Shown here: positions 53,701 to 64,000 of the stretch, piece by piece
How the letters are laid out: each line of letters starts with the position of its first letter
How positions within the stretch are numbered: the stretch's first letter is position 1
NCBI RefSeq assembly: GCF_042186555.1
Contig: NC_133332.1
Span: 233,903,015 to 233,967,014, forward strand
Direction of reading: 5' to 3'
Source: Aquarana catesbeiana
Taxonomy: Eukaryota; Chordata; Amphibia; Anura; Ranidae
DNA: 64,000 nucleotides
The notes under the pieces: generated by a model
What the model saw: only the letters and a program-made list of their open reading frames with translations
Databases searched by the model: none
What the model was told of the DNA's origin: nothing
Position numbers and translations under genes: made by a program

Positions 53701-56700
53701 TGTCTGCAGTCTCTGACCATCTCTTGTACCATGTCTGCAGTCTCTGACCATCTTCTGTATCATGTCTGCAGTCTCTGACCATCTCTTGTATCATGTCTGC
53801 AGTCTCTGACCATCTCTTGTATCATGTCTGCACAGTCTCTGACCATCTCTTGTATCATCATGTCCGCAGTCTCTGACCATCTCTTGTATCATGTCCGCAG
53901 TCTCTGACCATCTCTTGTATCATGTCCGCAGTCTCTGACCATCTCTTGTATCATGTCCGCAGTCTCTGACCATCTCTTGTATCATGTCCGCAGTCTCTGA
54001 CCATCTCTTGTATCATGTCCGTAGTCTCTGACCATCTCTTGTACTGTGTCCGCAGTCTGACCATCTCTTGTATGATGTCCGCAGTCTCTGACCATCTCTT
54101 GTATGATGTCCGCAGTCTCTGACCATCTCTTGTATCAAGTCTGCAGTCTCTGACCATCTCTTGTATCATGTCTGCAGTCTCTGACCATCTCTTGTACCAT
54201 GTCTGCAGTCTCTGACCATCTTCTGTATCATGTCTGCAGTCTCTGACCATCTCTTGTATCATGTCTGCAGTCTCTGACCATCTCTTGTACCATGTCTGCA
54301 GTCTCTGACCATCTCTTGTACCATGTCTGCAGTCTCTGACCATCTCTTGTACCATGTCTGCAGTCTCTGACCATCTCTTGTATCATGTCTGCAGTCTCTG
54401 ACCATCTCTTGTATCATGTCTGCACAGTCTCTGACCATCTCTTGTATCATCATGTCCGCAGTCTCTGACCATCTCTTGTATCATGTCCGCAGTCTCTGAC
54501 CATCTCTTGTATCATGTCCGCAGTCTCTGACCATCTCTTGTATCATGTCCGCAGTCTTTGACCATCTCTTGTATCATGTCCGCAGTCTCTGACCATCTCT
54601 TGTATCATGTCCGTAGTCTCTGACCATCTCTTGTACTGTGTCCGCAGTCTGACCATCTCTTGTATGATGTCCGCAGTCTCTGACCATCTCTTGTATCAAG
54701 TCTGCAGTCTCTGACCATCTCTTGTACTATGTCCGCAGTCTGACCATCTCTTGTATGATGTCCGCAGTCTCTGACCATCTCTTGTACCATGTCCGCAGTC
54801 TCTGACCATCTCTTGTATCATCATGTCCGCAGTCTCTGACCATCTCTTGTATCATGTCCGCAGTCTCTGACCATCTCTTGTATCATGTCCGCAGTCTCTG
54901 ACCATCTCTTGTATCATGTCCGCAGTCTCTGACCATCTCTTGTATCATGTCCGTAGTCTCTGACCATCTCTTGTACTGTGTCCGCAGTCTGACCATCTCT
55001 TGTATGATGTCCACAGTCTCTGACCATCTCTTGTATCAAGTCTGCAGTCTCTGACCATCTCTTGTACTATGTCCGCAGTCTGACCATCTCTTGTATGATG
55101 TCCGCAGTCTCTGACCATCTCTTGTACCATGTCTGCAGTCTCTGATCATCTTCTGTATCATGACTGCAGTCTCTGACCATCTCTTGTATCATCATGTCCG
55201 CAGTCTCTGACCATCTCTTGTATCATGTCTGCACAGTCTCTGACCATCTCTTGTATCATGTCTGCACAGTCTCTGACCATCTCTTGTATCATGTCTGCAG
55301 TCTCTGACCATCTCTTGTATCATGTCCGCAGTCTCTGACCATCTCTTGTATCATGTCCGCAGTCTCTGACCATCTCTTGTATCATGTCCGCAGTCTCTGA
55401 CCATCTCTTGTATCATGTCCGTAGTCTCTGACCATCTCTTGTACTGTGTCCGCAGTCTGACCATCTCTTGTATGATGTCCGCAGTCTCTGACCATCTCTT
55501 GTATCAAGTCTGCAGTCTCTGACCATCTCTTGTACTATGTCCGCAGTCTGACCATCTCTTGTATGATGTCCGCAGTCTCTGACCATCTCTTGTACCATGT
55601 CCGCAGTCTCTGACCATCTCTTGTATCATCATGTCCGCAGTCTCTGACCATCTCTTGTATCATGTCCGCAGTCTCTGACCATCTCTTGTATCATGTCCGC
55701 AGTCTCTGACCATCTCTTGTATCATGTCCGCAGTCTCTGACCATCTCTTGTATCATGTCCGCAGTCTCTGACCATCTCTTGTATCATGTCCGTAGTCTCT
55801 GACCATCTCTTGTACTGTGTCCGCAGTCTGACCATCTCTTGTATGATGTCCGCAGTCTCTGACCATCTCTTGTATCAAGTCTGCAGTCTCTGACCATCTC
55901 TTGTACTATGTCCGCAGTCTGACCATCTCTTGTATGATGTCCGCAGTCTCTGACCATCTTTTGTACCATGTCTGCAGTCTCTGATCATCTTCTGTATCAT
56001 GACTGCAGTCTCTGACCATCTCTTGTATCATCATGTCCGCAGTCTCTGACCATCTCTTGTATCATGTCTGCACAGTCTCTGACCATCTCTTGTATCATGT
56101 CTGCACAGTCTCTGACCATCTCTTGTATCATGTCTGCAGTCTCTGACCATCTCTTGTATCATGTCCGCAGTCTCTGACCATCTCTTGTATCATGTCCGCA
56201 GTCTCTGACCATCTCTTGTATCAAGTCTGCAGTCTCTGACCATCTCTTGTATCATGTCTGCAGTCTCTGACCATCTCTTGTACCATGTCTGCAGTCTCTG
56301 ACCATCTTCTGTATCATGTCTGCAGTCTCTGACCATCTCTTGTATCATGTCTGCAGTCTCTGACCATCTTCTGTATCATGTCTGCAGTCTCTGACCATCT
56401 CTTGTACCATGTCTGCAGTCTCTGACCATCTCTTGTACCATGTCTGCAGTCTCTGACCATCTCTTGTACCATGTCCGCAGTCTCTGATCATCTCTTGTAT
56501 CATGTCTGCAGTCTCTGACCATCTCTTGTACCATGTCTGCAGTCTCTGACCATCTTCTGTATCATGTCTGCAGTCTCTGACCATCTCTTGTATCATGTCT
56601 GCAGTCTCTGACCATCTTCTGTATCATGTCTGCAGTCTCTGACCATCTCTTGTACCATGTCTGCAGTCTCTGACCATCTCTTGTACCATGTCCGCAGTCT

Positions 56701-56760
56701 CTGATCATCTTCTGTATCATGTCTGCAGTCTCTGATCATCTCTTGTATGAAGCCCAGTCT

Positions 56761-56967
56761 CTACCCTCTCTTGTATCATGCCATTAATCTTTGACTATAT
56801 CCTGTTATGTGTCTGCTGTCTTTTTATACGGAATATTCACTGAATTTAATGCGTGGCCCTTTGGTGATGTTGGTGGCCGCATTAAAGGCCCCCATAGCAA
56901 TAAAGTTGACCACCACTGCTTTAGGGGGACAAAAAATTGTCTTTACATAGACTTTAACACTGTTTTG
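56761..56967 (+). repeat. right flank of the minisatellite, parent of the captured copies
   Basis: Same sequence as the two internal copies with a few substitutions (for example TTTTTATACGG for TTTTGATATGG). It continues into new sequence after CACTGTTTTG, where the internal copies return to 31-bp units. AGTTGACCACCACTG resembles a hAT terminus. Confidence 0.85.
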
Positions 56968-57120
56968 GGTTGTTGTAGTAATTCTCCTCACTTCCTGTCT
57001 TGGTGACATAACCGGATGTAAGGGGGCATCTACCCAATGGGGAAAACATTCTGTCCTGGGGGGGCACATGAAGAACTGTCTCGATACGAGGGAGGGGAGG
57101 AGTGACGCTGTACTCGGCGG

Positions 57121-57438
57121 TTTTACTTTCACTTTGGGAGAAGACGTGTACATATCACTGACACCCTCTACACAGCGATATACAAAGAGTCGTTGTATAA
57201 GGTGATATAGATATATAGATATATATATATAGATATATGTATATATCTATATATAGATATATATATATATATATATAGATATATATATATCTATATATAT
57301 ATAGATATATATATATAGCGGAGAAGGGGACGCCCCGTTTTTTGAGGGGCTGATCCGGAAAAAGGACAACCAGGCTCCTCCCCCCTCCAAGTCCGGTGCA
57401 GAACGATGCATGTCAGTCAGGCGCTCCGTATGGAAGGG
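57121..57438 (+). promoter_or_regulatory. candidate promoter and first exon
   Basis: TTTTACTTTCACTTTGGG at 57121-57138 reads on the minus strand as an IRF/ISRE-like GTGAAAGTAAAA. After an AT-rich tract comes GC-richer sequence with a CTCCCCCCTCC box, an ATG at 57406 and a strong donor GGG|GTGAGTG at 57438/57439, giving the 11-residue start MHVSQALRMEG. No downstream exon was recognised. Confidence 0.3.
57205..57316. repeat. ATATAG-rich microsatellite
   Basis: Alternating ATATAG and TATA units over about 110 bp, self-complementary in places. Confidence 0.9.
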
Positions 57439-57449
57439 GTGAGTGTCTC

Positions 57450-58168
57450 TGTGGGTTTTGGGCGGTGTGTGGTGGTGATGAGGCCGGAGGAGCCCCGGAC
57501 TGGCAGTGGAGGGTGAGCGGGAAAGGTGTGCAGACGTGGGGCGCGGGCCTGTAGGAGGAAGTATGAGGAGGAAGTATAGTTCCTATCTGGGCTCGGCCTG
57601 TAATTACTGTAACAGAAGTCAGGAGTTCTCTGTAACTTCCCAGCAACACCCGGGCCCCCCCCTACACCTCACAGGGCGGGGGGCAGAGATCATCATGGTG
57701 GGTTATGGGAGATCACCCAGCAAAAGTAAGGAAGTGATAGGAAGGCTGAGGAGTCAGCAATGGAGACTGTAGTAGTGCCAAGGTGCAGTAGTAGTAGAGG
57801 TCACCCAATAGGGAAGTTCCTCTCCTCCTTTTTCCTCATTCCCTGCTCTATCACATTTGGATGATACATGTTTATTGGGGTGGGGTGTACTTAGTTCTGA
57901 CTGGTACCTGCTCCCGCTGTTGCTCGGGTTGCCTAGGCATGGGACACATCACAGGTCTCGAAGCGCGGTGGGACCAATCACAAAGCAGCAGTAAACAGCC
58001 GCCTGTGAAGCTACGAGGAGTCACAGGTACTGTAGAAGCTGCTCACAGTCAACATCCTGGGGACAGAAGACCGCTGAAGAAGCTGACTCGGGTGAGGACA
58101 GCGCTGGATCCTGGGTGTCTGTTTATTAACCACTTTAAGGACCAAGCCTCCTTCTGAGAGTTTACAAG
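57450..58168. other. GC-richer stretch without recognised gene
   Basis: Contains a possible donor CTCGG|GTGAGG near 58090 and several short open frames, none recognisable. It might hold non-coding exons of whatever starts at 57.4 kb. Confidence 0.3.
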
Positions 58169-58172
58169 TTAA

Positions 58173-58795
58173 AGTTCCACTCTGAAAATGTTTTATTTTT
58201 TTATAATCGGACTCTAAACCTATAAAAAAAAACATTTGGAGGAGATTTTTTTTTTTTTTTTAATACTTGCCAGAATCGCCCTGTTGCTATGTAGTCCTCT
58301 TAATCTGCCACTTCCTGGTCCGCGGAGCTCTTCATCACTTCCTCCCTCGCCTGTGCTCCTGTCATCAATTCCCAGGAGTCTGTGGGCAGTACTGTGATCA
58401 AAAATCAGGAAATGAGGCGATTTATGGTGGATCACATCGCCAAGATGTGTTTATGTTGCCATAACAACGGGGCGGGACCTTCCTCCGTCGCCGCCCGTTA
58501 TGGCAACTTTAGAAACAATCGGCGCTACGGCCGCTGGTGAATCGCGCATGCGCGAGATCAAGAGGTGCATGCTGGTTACCCAGCATGCACCTCTCCAAAG
58601 CTTATCCAGGAGATATCGATTGGGCTTCACATGCCCACAATCATGATGGCAACGGCCACAACAGAAGGGAGAAAATTGTAAGTAATGTATATTTTAGAAA
58701 GCTCCATAATTTAGCAGGTATAATCGTTTTTTAATTAAAAAAATGAATAATGTTCAGATCAATAAAAAAGTAAAAAATTTGTCCGGAACTCCGCT
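58173..58795. repeat. TTAA-bounded element, family I
   Basis: TTAA at 58169-58172 and 58796-58799; ends AGTTCCACTCTGAAAA and GTCCGGAACTCCGCT. A hairpin GGTGCATGCTGGTTACCCAGCATGCACC-type segment lies near 58563-58592. Non-coding. Confidence 0.7.
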
Positions 58796-58860
58796 TTAAA
58801 AACGATTTTTTTTTTTTTTGCTAGAAAATTACTTAGAACACCCAAACATAATAAATATAT

Positions 58861-59463
58861 CCTGTATTTATCGGCGTATAACACGCACTTTTTTCCCCGG
58901 AAAATCGTGGGTGCGTGTTATACGCCGATCTCCGCTGATTTTTTTCAATTGCGCCGACATACACATCCGAGTGTACAGATTCAAATATGGCGCCGGCTGA
59001 CTCGGCGGAGCAGAGCGAGCACCGCAGAGATCAGAGGGACTGGGCGGAGCCGAGATACACATAGCCGAATGTACTTGGCTCTTTTCGGCTCCGCTCACAG
59101 TCACGCCCAGTCCCGCCCTGGGCGTGACTGTGAGCGGAGCCGAAAAGAGCCAAGTACACTTGGGTATGTGTCGCCCAGTCCCTCCGAACTCTGCGGCGCT
59201 CGTTCTGCTACGCCGAGTCCTCCGGCGCCATATTTGAATCTGTACACTGTGTATGTCGGCGCGATCGCAAAAAATCAGCGGAGATCAGCGGGGATTGCAA
59301 GGCTGCAATGGACACTGGAGAAGGCTGCACTGACAAGGCTTCAATGACCCTGAGAAGGCTGCATTGATGGGCATTTAAATGTAAGTTTTTTTCCCTTAAA
59401 CTTTCCTCCTAAACTTGGGGTGCGCGTTATACGCCGGCGTGTGTTATACGCCGATAAATACGG
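58861..59463. mobile_element. TA-flanked MITE (CCTGTATTTATCGGCG termini) with long internal palindrome
   Basis: Termini CCTGTATTTATCGGCGTATA and complement ..GATAAATACGG, each next to TA (58859-58860, 59464-59465); same family as 23716-24002. The centre (about 58970-59250) is a nearly perfect inverted repeat with arms of about 130 bp. It starts TTCAAATATGGCGCC and folds around CCCGCCC at about 59113-59118. Confidence 0.88.
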
Positions 59464-59529
59464 TATATATATTTGTTTTCTAACAACCCTAGAGAATAAA
59501 ATGGCAGTCGTTGAAATACTTTCTGTCAC

Positions 59530-60293
59530 ACCGTATTTGCGCAGCAGTCTTCAAAGCGCACTTTTTTTTGGTGAAAAAATACACTTATTTGAGTTAAAAA
59601 ATAAGACGACAGTAACGTTAGCCCAATTTTCACACTTCAAAATTGCGCCCGCTCGTGGAATGGCGACAAACTTTTACCCTTAATCTCCATAGGCAACATG
59701 TAAAAAATTCTACAGGTTGCATGTTTTTTTTTTTTTTACTTATTTCTCTCGCTCTAATGATCGCGGCGATACCTCACATGTGTGGTTTGAACACCGTTTT
59801 CATATGCGGGTGCTGCTCACATATGCGTTCGCTTCTGCACACGAGCTCGGTGGGACGGGGCGTGTTTAAAAATTTTTTTATTTTGTCTTTTTTTTTTTCT
59901 TATTTATTTTACTTACACTAAAATAAATAAATTAAAATTATAAAAAATGTCCCTTTTAAGAGCTATGAACAGAAGCGACGTTTTGACGTTGCTTCCGCCC
60001 TGCGGTGGTATGGAGATGGGGGGGCATCATCCCCTCACTTGTCTCCATGCCAAGCCAGGGACAGGACACAATCGCCTCTGCCGGTAAGCGGCGGAGGGCA
60101 CCGGAGAGCGGCGTGCCCTCACCCGCCACAGATAAAAGTGATCTTGCGGTGAATCCGCTGCAGAGACCACTTCTAAAGCGGACCGCCCGCTGAAGAAGAG
60201 GATACCAGGGTTATGGCAGCTAGCTGCTGCCATAACAATGATATTCCTCTTCCTAGTAGCGACGTAAAACGACAGCGGGCGGTCTGTAAGTGG
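59530..60293 (+). repeat. dispersed repeat ending AAGTGGTTAA (family A-like)
   Basis: Ends at TTAA 60294-60297 after GGGCGGTCTGTAAGTGG. Contains GCGACGTTTTGACGTTGC, CCGCCCTGCGG and a T/A-rich middle. The left end near 59530 is approximate. Confidence 0.5.
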
Positions 60294-60361
60294 TTAAAGA
60301 CAACAGCTACAGATTTTGCAACTGCTGACTTTTAATTTTTACACACCCAACTCTTCTTTAA

Positions 60362-60825
60362 AGCGGACCTTCAGTCATTTTTTCATCTTTCCATCTATTA
60401 AATCTTCTGCCCTTGTTGTTTTAACTTTGGATAGTAAAACATTTTTTTTCTGCCAGTAAATACCTTATATAGCCCACTTCCTGTTTCTTGTCTGGTCATT
60501 AGCCAAGGCTTATGACATCATGTACAGCTCTCTCTCCTGAGAGTTTGCCAGGAAGGGAGGGGGGATGAGTCATATGAGAGCTGCAGAGCTGGAGGTATGC
60601 CTCTGTGCCTCTGTGTAAATCCAGGAAGTGAACAGACAGCAGCTTCAGCTGCCCACAGTTAAAATGGATGCAGCCAGACTCAGTGGAGGGAGATTTCTGC
60701 AGCATATTTGGCAAATACAGAATCACAGTATATTTGTATAAAATATGCAAAGTGGTTGGAGGGAAGTTTCAGTATGGCAAAGATGTTTTTATTACACATG
60801 ATGTAAGCAGACTGCAGTTCCTCTT
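60362..60825. repeat. TTAA-bounded repeat
   Basis: TTAA at 60358-60361 and 60826-60829; starts AGCGGACCTTCAGTC and ends CTGCAGTTCCTCT. Resembles family G in its GGAAGGGAGGGG and CAGCAGCTTCAGCTG parts. Non-coding. Confidence 0.6.
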
Positions 60826-60862
60826 TTAACCAGTTAAGGACTGGAAGGTTTTACTTCCTTAA

Positions 60863-61315
60863 AGCGGAGTTCCACCCAAATGTGTAACTTCCGCTTTAAT
60901 CACTCCTCGCCCCCTTACATGCCACATTTGGCATGTAAATTTTTTTCGGGGGAGGGAGAGTGTACTTGGTTTTTACAGGTACTTTCTGTCTTCTGGCTGC
61001 TGAGGCGACCCCTCCTCTCCCCCTAGGCGGCCCCTCCCTCTTTGCAATCTTCTGGGACAAGTCGATTGCCTGGCCACTAGGGGAGCGCAGTATGACTTGC
61101 GCATGCGCATCGCACGCCCTGCCGTGAAGCCACAAGCTGTCACGACCGCGTGCCCACAGTTGCTATGACGGTGCCGTGGAGAGGAGGGGGAGAGGAGTGA
61201 GCATCGGACGGCCGCATCACTGGATCGCGGAACAGGTGAGTGTTTATTAAGTCAGCAGCTACACTTACTGTAGCTGCTGATTTTTAATAAACTGAAAAAC
61301 AGCTGGAACTCTGCT
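60863..61315. repeat. TTAA-bounded repeat, family H
   Basis: TTAA at 60859-60862 and 61316-61319; inverted ends AGCGGAGTTCCA and TGGAACTCTGCT. Contains GTCAGCAGCTACA/TGTAGCTGCTGA hairpin near the right end; that right end recurs at about 30855-30930. Confidence 0.75.
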
Positions 61316-61319
61316 TTAA

Positions 61320-61629
61320 TGACCAGGCTATTTTTTGCGTCGCTTTAACTGACAATTGCGCGGTTGTGCGACGTTTTACCCAAACAAACTTGATGTTCTT
61401 TTTTTTGCCACAAATAGAGCTTTCTTTTGGTGGTATTTGATCACCTCTGCGGTTTTTATTTTTTGAGCCATCAACAAAATAAGAGCGACAATTTTGAAAA
61501 CGTATTTTTTAATTTTTGCTATAATAAATATACAAAAAACAAAAGTCTTCATCAGTTTAGGCCAATATGTATTCTACACATTGCAATTAGTGATAGCGTC
61601 TACAAAATAGGGGATAGATTTATGGCATC

Positions 61630-61635
<6 letters not shown>
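61320..61635 (-). repeat. family A repeat, reverse-oriented fragment
   Basis: On the minus strand it carries the conserved ATACCACCAAAAGAAAGCT core (about 61418-61437) and GCGCAATTGTC, colinear with 27540-27930. It ends at a poly(T) run. Confidence 0.75.

Positions 61636-61678
<43 letters not shown>
61636..61678. repeat. poly(T) run of 43
   Basis: Uninterrupted T run at the broken end of the reversed family A copy. Confidence 0.97.
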
Positions 61679-61681
<3 letters not shown>

Positions 61682-61957
61682 AGTTCTTGCAAAAGAGACA
61701 CATAATGTCTTCTGCAATAAAATCCACCTGCCTGCTTGCTGTCTTCTCTAGCATGTAAACTGAGCTGCGCATGCAAAGCTTACACTGCTAGTCCAATCCC
61801 TGTGTGCCAGGATGACTGACTCTGTGCAGAACGCAGGAGTGACATCATCCTTCACCAGCCAGTGAAGATGGCTAAAGAGCAGCACACAGAAGAACGTACT
61901 GGTGGGGAGTGGGACAGTTGGCGCAAAGAAGTTTCACTTTATGTGTACGGCAGAGTG

Positions 61958-62534
61958 CAAGGGGGTCAGGTAGTGAGTGTGTCGGAGTGCAAGGGGGTTC
62001 CGTAGTGAGTGCGTCGGGGTGCAAGGGGGTTCCGTAGTGAGTGCGTCGGGGTGCAAGGGGGTTCCGTAGTGAGTGCGTCGGGGTGCAAGGGGGTTCCGTA
62101 GTGAGTGCGTCGGGGTGCAAGGGGGTTCCGTAGTGAGTGCGTCGGGGTGCAAGGGGGTTCCGTAGTGAGTGCGTCGGGGTGCAAGGGGGTTCCGTAGTGA
62201 GTGCGTCGGGGTGCAAGGGGGTTCCGTAGTGAGTGCATCGGGGTGCAAGGGGGTTCCGTAGTGAGTGCGTCGGGGTGCAAGGGGGTTCCGTAGTGAGTGC
62301 GTCGGGGTGCAAGGGGGTTCCGTAGTGAGTGCGTCGGGGTGCAAGGGGGTTCCGTAGTGAGTGCGTCGGGGTGCAAGGGGGTTCCGTAGTGAGTGCGTCG
62401 GGGTGCAAGGGGGTTCCGTAGTGAGTGCGTCGGGGTGCAAGGGGGTTCCGTAGTGAGTGCGTCGGGGTGCAAGGGGGTTCCGTAGTGAGTGCGTCGGGGT
62501 GCAAGGGGGTTCCGTAGTGAGTGCGTCGGGGTGC
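61958..62534. repeat. 32-bp minisatellite, about 18 copies
   Basis: Unit of 32 bp beginning GTGCAAGGGGGTTCCGTAGT and ending GAGTGCGTCGGG. All full copies are identical except the leftmost, which is degenerate, and one with GCATCGG at about 62236. All three minus-strand frames stay open and read proline-rich text because 32 is not a multiple of 3. Confidence 0.98.
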
Positions 62535-62732
62535 ACTTTTAAAAGTAAATCCCTATAAACTTTTTTGGGCGCTACTAAGCAAGTGCAGTTATTGCAGCGA
62601 AGACCTTTGCAAACAAAGAGGCTGTGGCCATATGATTAGGATATGTACCTGAAGGGGTCAGCTAATTTAGGTAGAGGAGGGGATAAAAAAAAAAAGACAA
62701 ATGCCCTTTTTTGTAATAGGAATTTGCCATAA

Positions 62733-62930
62733 GGGCTAGTTTTACACTTGCTTCAAAACATTTTTTATGGAGGCTTTGAAGACGCTTTGGAGCACCACTA
62801 AAGCTACATGGGGTGTAATTTTACAACCATTTTAACCATTTTACAATATTTAATTTTATTTGACTAGCATTCAGAGAGCTTTAACAAAGCCTGTCCGAAG
62901 CCTTGTTTTCAAACAAGTGTAAACTAGCCG
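62733..62930. mobile_element. MITE (GGGCTAGTTTTACACTTG termini)
   Basis: Left GGGCTAGTTTTACACTTG and right CAAGTGTAAACTAGCCG are inverted; flanks TAA and TTA. About 200 bp, AT-rich. Confidence 0.7.
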
Positions 62931-62934
62931 TTAT

Positions 62935-63637
62935 TGTGTGTTGAAGCAAATGTAAATGAGTATAATGGAAGCTGCCATGGCTGAACTCTCCATTTGAGAA
63001 TGTTAATTCTTTAGCTGTCATGCTGATACCTTGGCTTCAATGCTGTCTGTGGCTGATCCAGAACAAATAGAGATGGGGAATTGTGACACTCGTACAGCAT
63101 GCTTGCTCAAGCTATGTGATTAGTACCTGTCAGGCAACTAGCATTTTCAGATGAGCAATGACAGTCCCCTCTCTTATGACGGAGTCTGTGACTGTCTTGC
63201 TGGTGCTGGCTCTCCTGTTGTCTGCACAAACATGTTTTATAATCTGTCCATGTAGGCATCTGGTGATAACTGGCAGGGAACGGTTCTGACTGCAAGTCTG
63301 ATTCAAATGATATGATGGGTGAATGTTTGCTAATGTCTGTAGGCAGATAATGGGCAGCAGCATCAGGGAAAATGCTGACCATTGCATTGACTGCTCTTGT
63401 GGCCCAGCTTGATAAGCAGCTCCCCCCATCTTAGTTATATAAACATGTATGCCGTTGGCACTGTTGGCAGATGAGAATTCCTGAGGGTGCTCAGACTATG
63501 CCCACACCTCCAGTACACTCTGGTAACTGTGGTCTATCCGATGTAGGTGGATTTTGGTTGCTTCCTCCCGCGTTTGAAAGTCATTGGGTGTCAATCATGG
63601 ATATGTTTGAGAATGGTTATCTGTTGGCTAGTCCCAT
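62935..63637. other. unclassified stretch
   Basis: Short open frames on the minus strand (63107-63429) have no recognisable domain. No repeat termini found. Confidence 0.35.
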
Positions 63638-63640
63638 TTA

Positions 63641-63848
63641 GGCCCCTTTCACACTTGTGCGACTTGTACTGCGACTTTGCAGTCCCATGACAAGTCGTTT
63701 CCAATGAGTACCATTCATATCCATGCAACTTCAAAGTAGTCCCTGTACTACCTTGGTCCGACTTTGATGCGTGTTGAGGCCCATAGACCTCAGTTTACAT
63801 TGTGGCAAAATCGCATGACTTTGAAGTTGCAGTAGCGTGAAAGGAGCC
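63641..63848. mobile_element. Harbinger-like MITE (GGCCCCTTTCACAC termini)
   Basis: GGCCCCTTTCACAC pairs with GTGAAAGGAGCC at the right; TTA flanks both sides (63638-63640, 63849-63851). Inner GACTTTGCAG/AAGTCG motifs recur inverted. Confidence 0.85.
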
Positions 63849-64000
63849 TTAGAGCGTTGACTCTCAAGTTACTGATATCTGTAGTATTAAAAAGCTTTAC
63901 ATTTCAAGACTATCACTCCCGTCACTGCCACCTGTCATTGTTTTGTGCACCTGTGTATGCAAATATGACTTTCCTTGTTCATAGCAGCATATTGGAAGTA

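Larger units (their letters stand above)
49690..56760. repeat. 31-bp minisatellite, about 7 kb, roughly 210 copies
   Basis: Consensus unit is 31 bp (CTCTGACCATCTCTTGTATC followed by ATGTCTGCAGT). Variants include TCC for TCT (creating a CpG), ATCAAG, ACCATG, a 29-bp form missing CT, and 33-34-bp forms with CA or CAT inserted. Higher-order repeats of about 596, 1314, 468 and 340-371 bp are visible. The repeated minus-strand frames (MVQEMVRDCRH-like text) arise because 31 is not a multiple of 3; there is no sign of a gene. Confidence 0.98.

Noticed and set aside
49690..56600. Repeated minus-strand frames of 60-134 residues (MIQEMVRDCRH-like) as a repeat protein gene
   Set aside because: They follow from a 31-bp unit cycling through the three frames. 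Variants of 29, 33 and 34 bp break the frames freely, and there is no codon-level constraint.
49690..62534. CRISPR array
   Set aside because: The repeats are directly adjacent without unique spacers, and the context is a vertebrate genome.
61872..62536. Proline-rich 168-210-residue minus-strand frames
   Set aside because: A 32-bp unit with no stop in any minus-strand frame gives three overlapping open frames. This is composition, not coding.
63107..63429. Overlapping minus-strand frames of 91 and 99 residues
   Set aside because: No recognisable domain, signal, splice pattern or codon preference; a chance open frame is likely.

Overview
The window is vertebrate nuclear DNA: spliced exons, LINE relics, Tc1, hAT and PIF/Harbinger-type elements, long microsatellites and minisatellites, and almost no long open frames. 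The abundant TTAA-bounded repeats with termini like TTAAAGTGGTTGTAAA, and the palindromic short elements, look to me like a true frog (Ranidae) genome. That assignment is inference from remembered repeat style, not a database match.

One protein-coding gene is well supported. TMEM141 lies on the minus strand in four exons (26242-26189, 22554-22488, 20314-20231, 3933-3782). All junctions are GT-AG, the reading phase holds throughout, and the result is a 118-residue two-helix membrane protein. A promoter-like segment with an ETS site sits just upstream. About 70 bp into intron 1 lies a 4-copy 32-bp tandem repeat, each copy carrying a ZNF143/SBS-like motif. The third intron, about 16 kb, is filled with antisense and nested transposons, including a decayed LINE-1 and a Tc1 copy with an internal inversion.

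Right of the gene, 26.3-49.7 kb is repeat-dominated. It holds a transposon split by a TTAA-targeting repeat (26.8-28.1 kb), a roughly 4-kb tandem duplication (31.5-39.4 kb), a G-rich degenerate tract (41.06-41.5 kb), four Harbinger-like MITEs with exact 3-bp target duplications, and several hAT elements with 8-bp target duplications.

From 49.7 to 56.8 kb there is one 7-kb minisatellite of a 31-bp unit, with higher-order duplications and two captured copies of its own right flank. From 57 to 61.7 kb there is a candidate GC-rich first exon or promoter and then more TTAA- and TA-flanked elements. A second, very homogeneous minisatellite (32-bp unit, about 18 copies) occupies 61.96-62.53 kb. No rRNA, tRNA, CRISPR or complete autonomous transposon was found. 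The most informative material is the TMEM141 model with its promoter-proximal motif array, the nested insertion histories that can be ordered from target duplications, and the two minisatellites.
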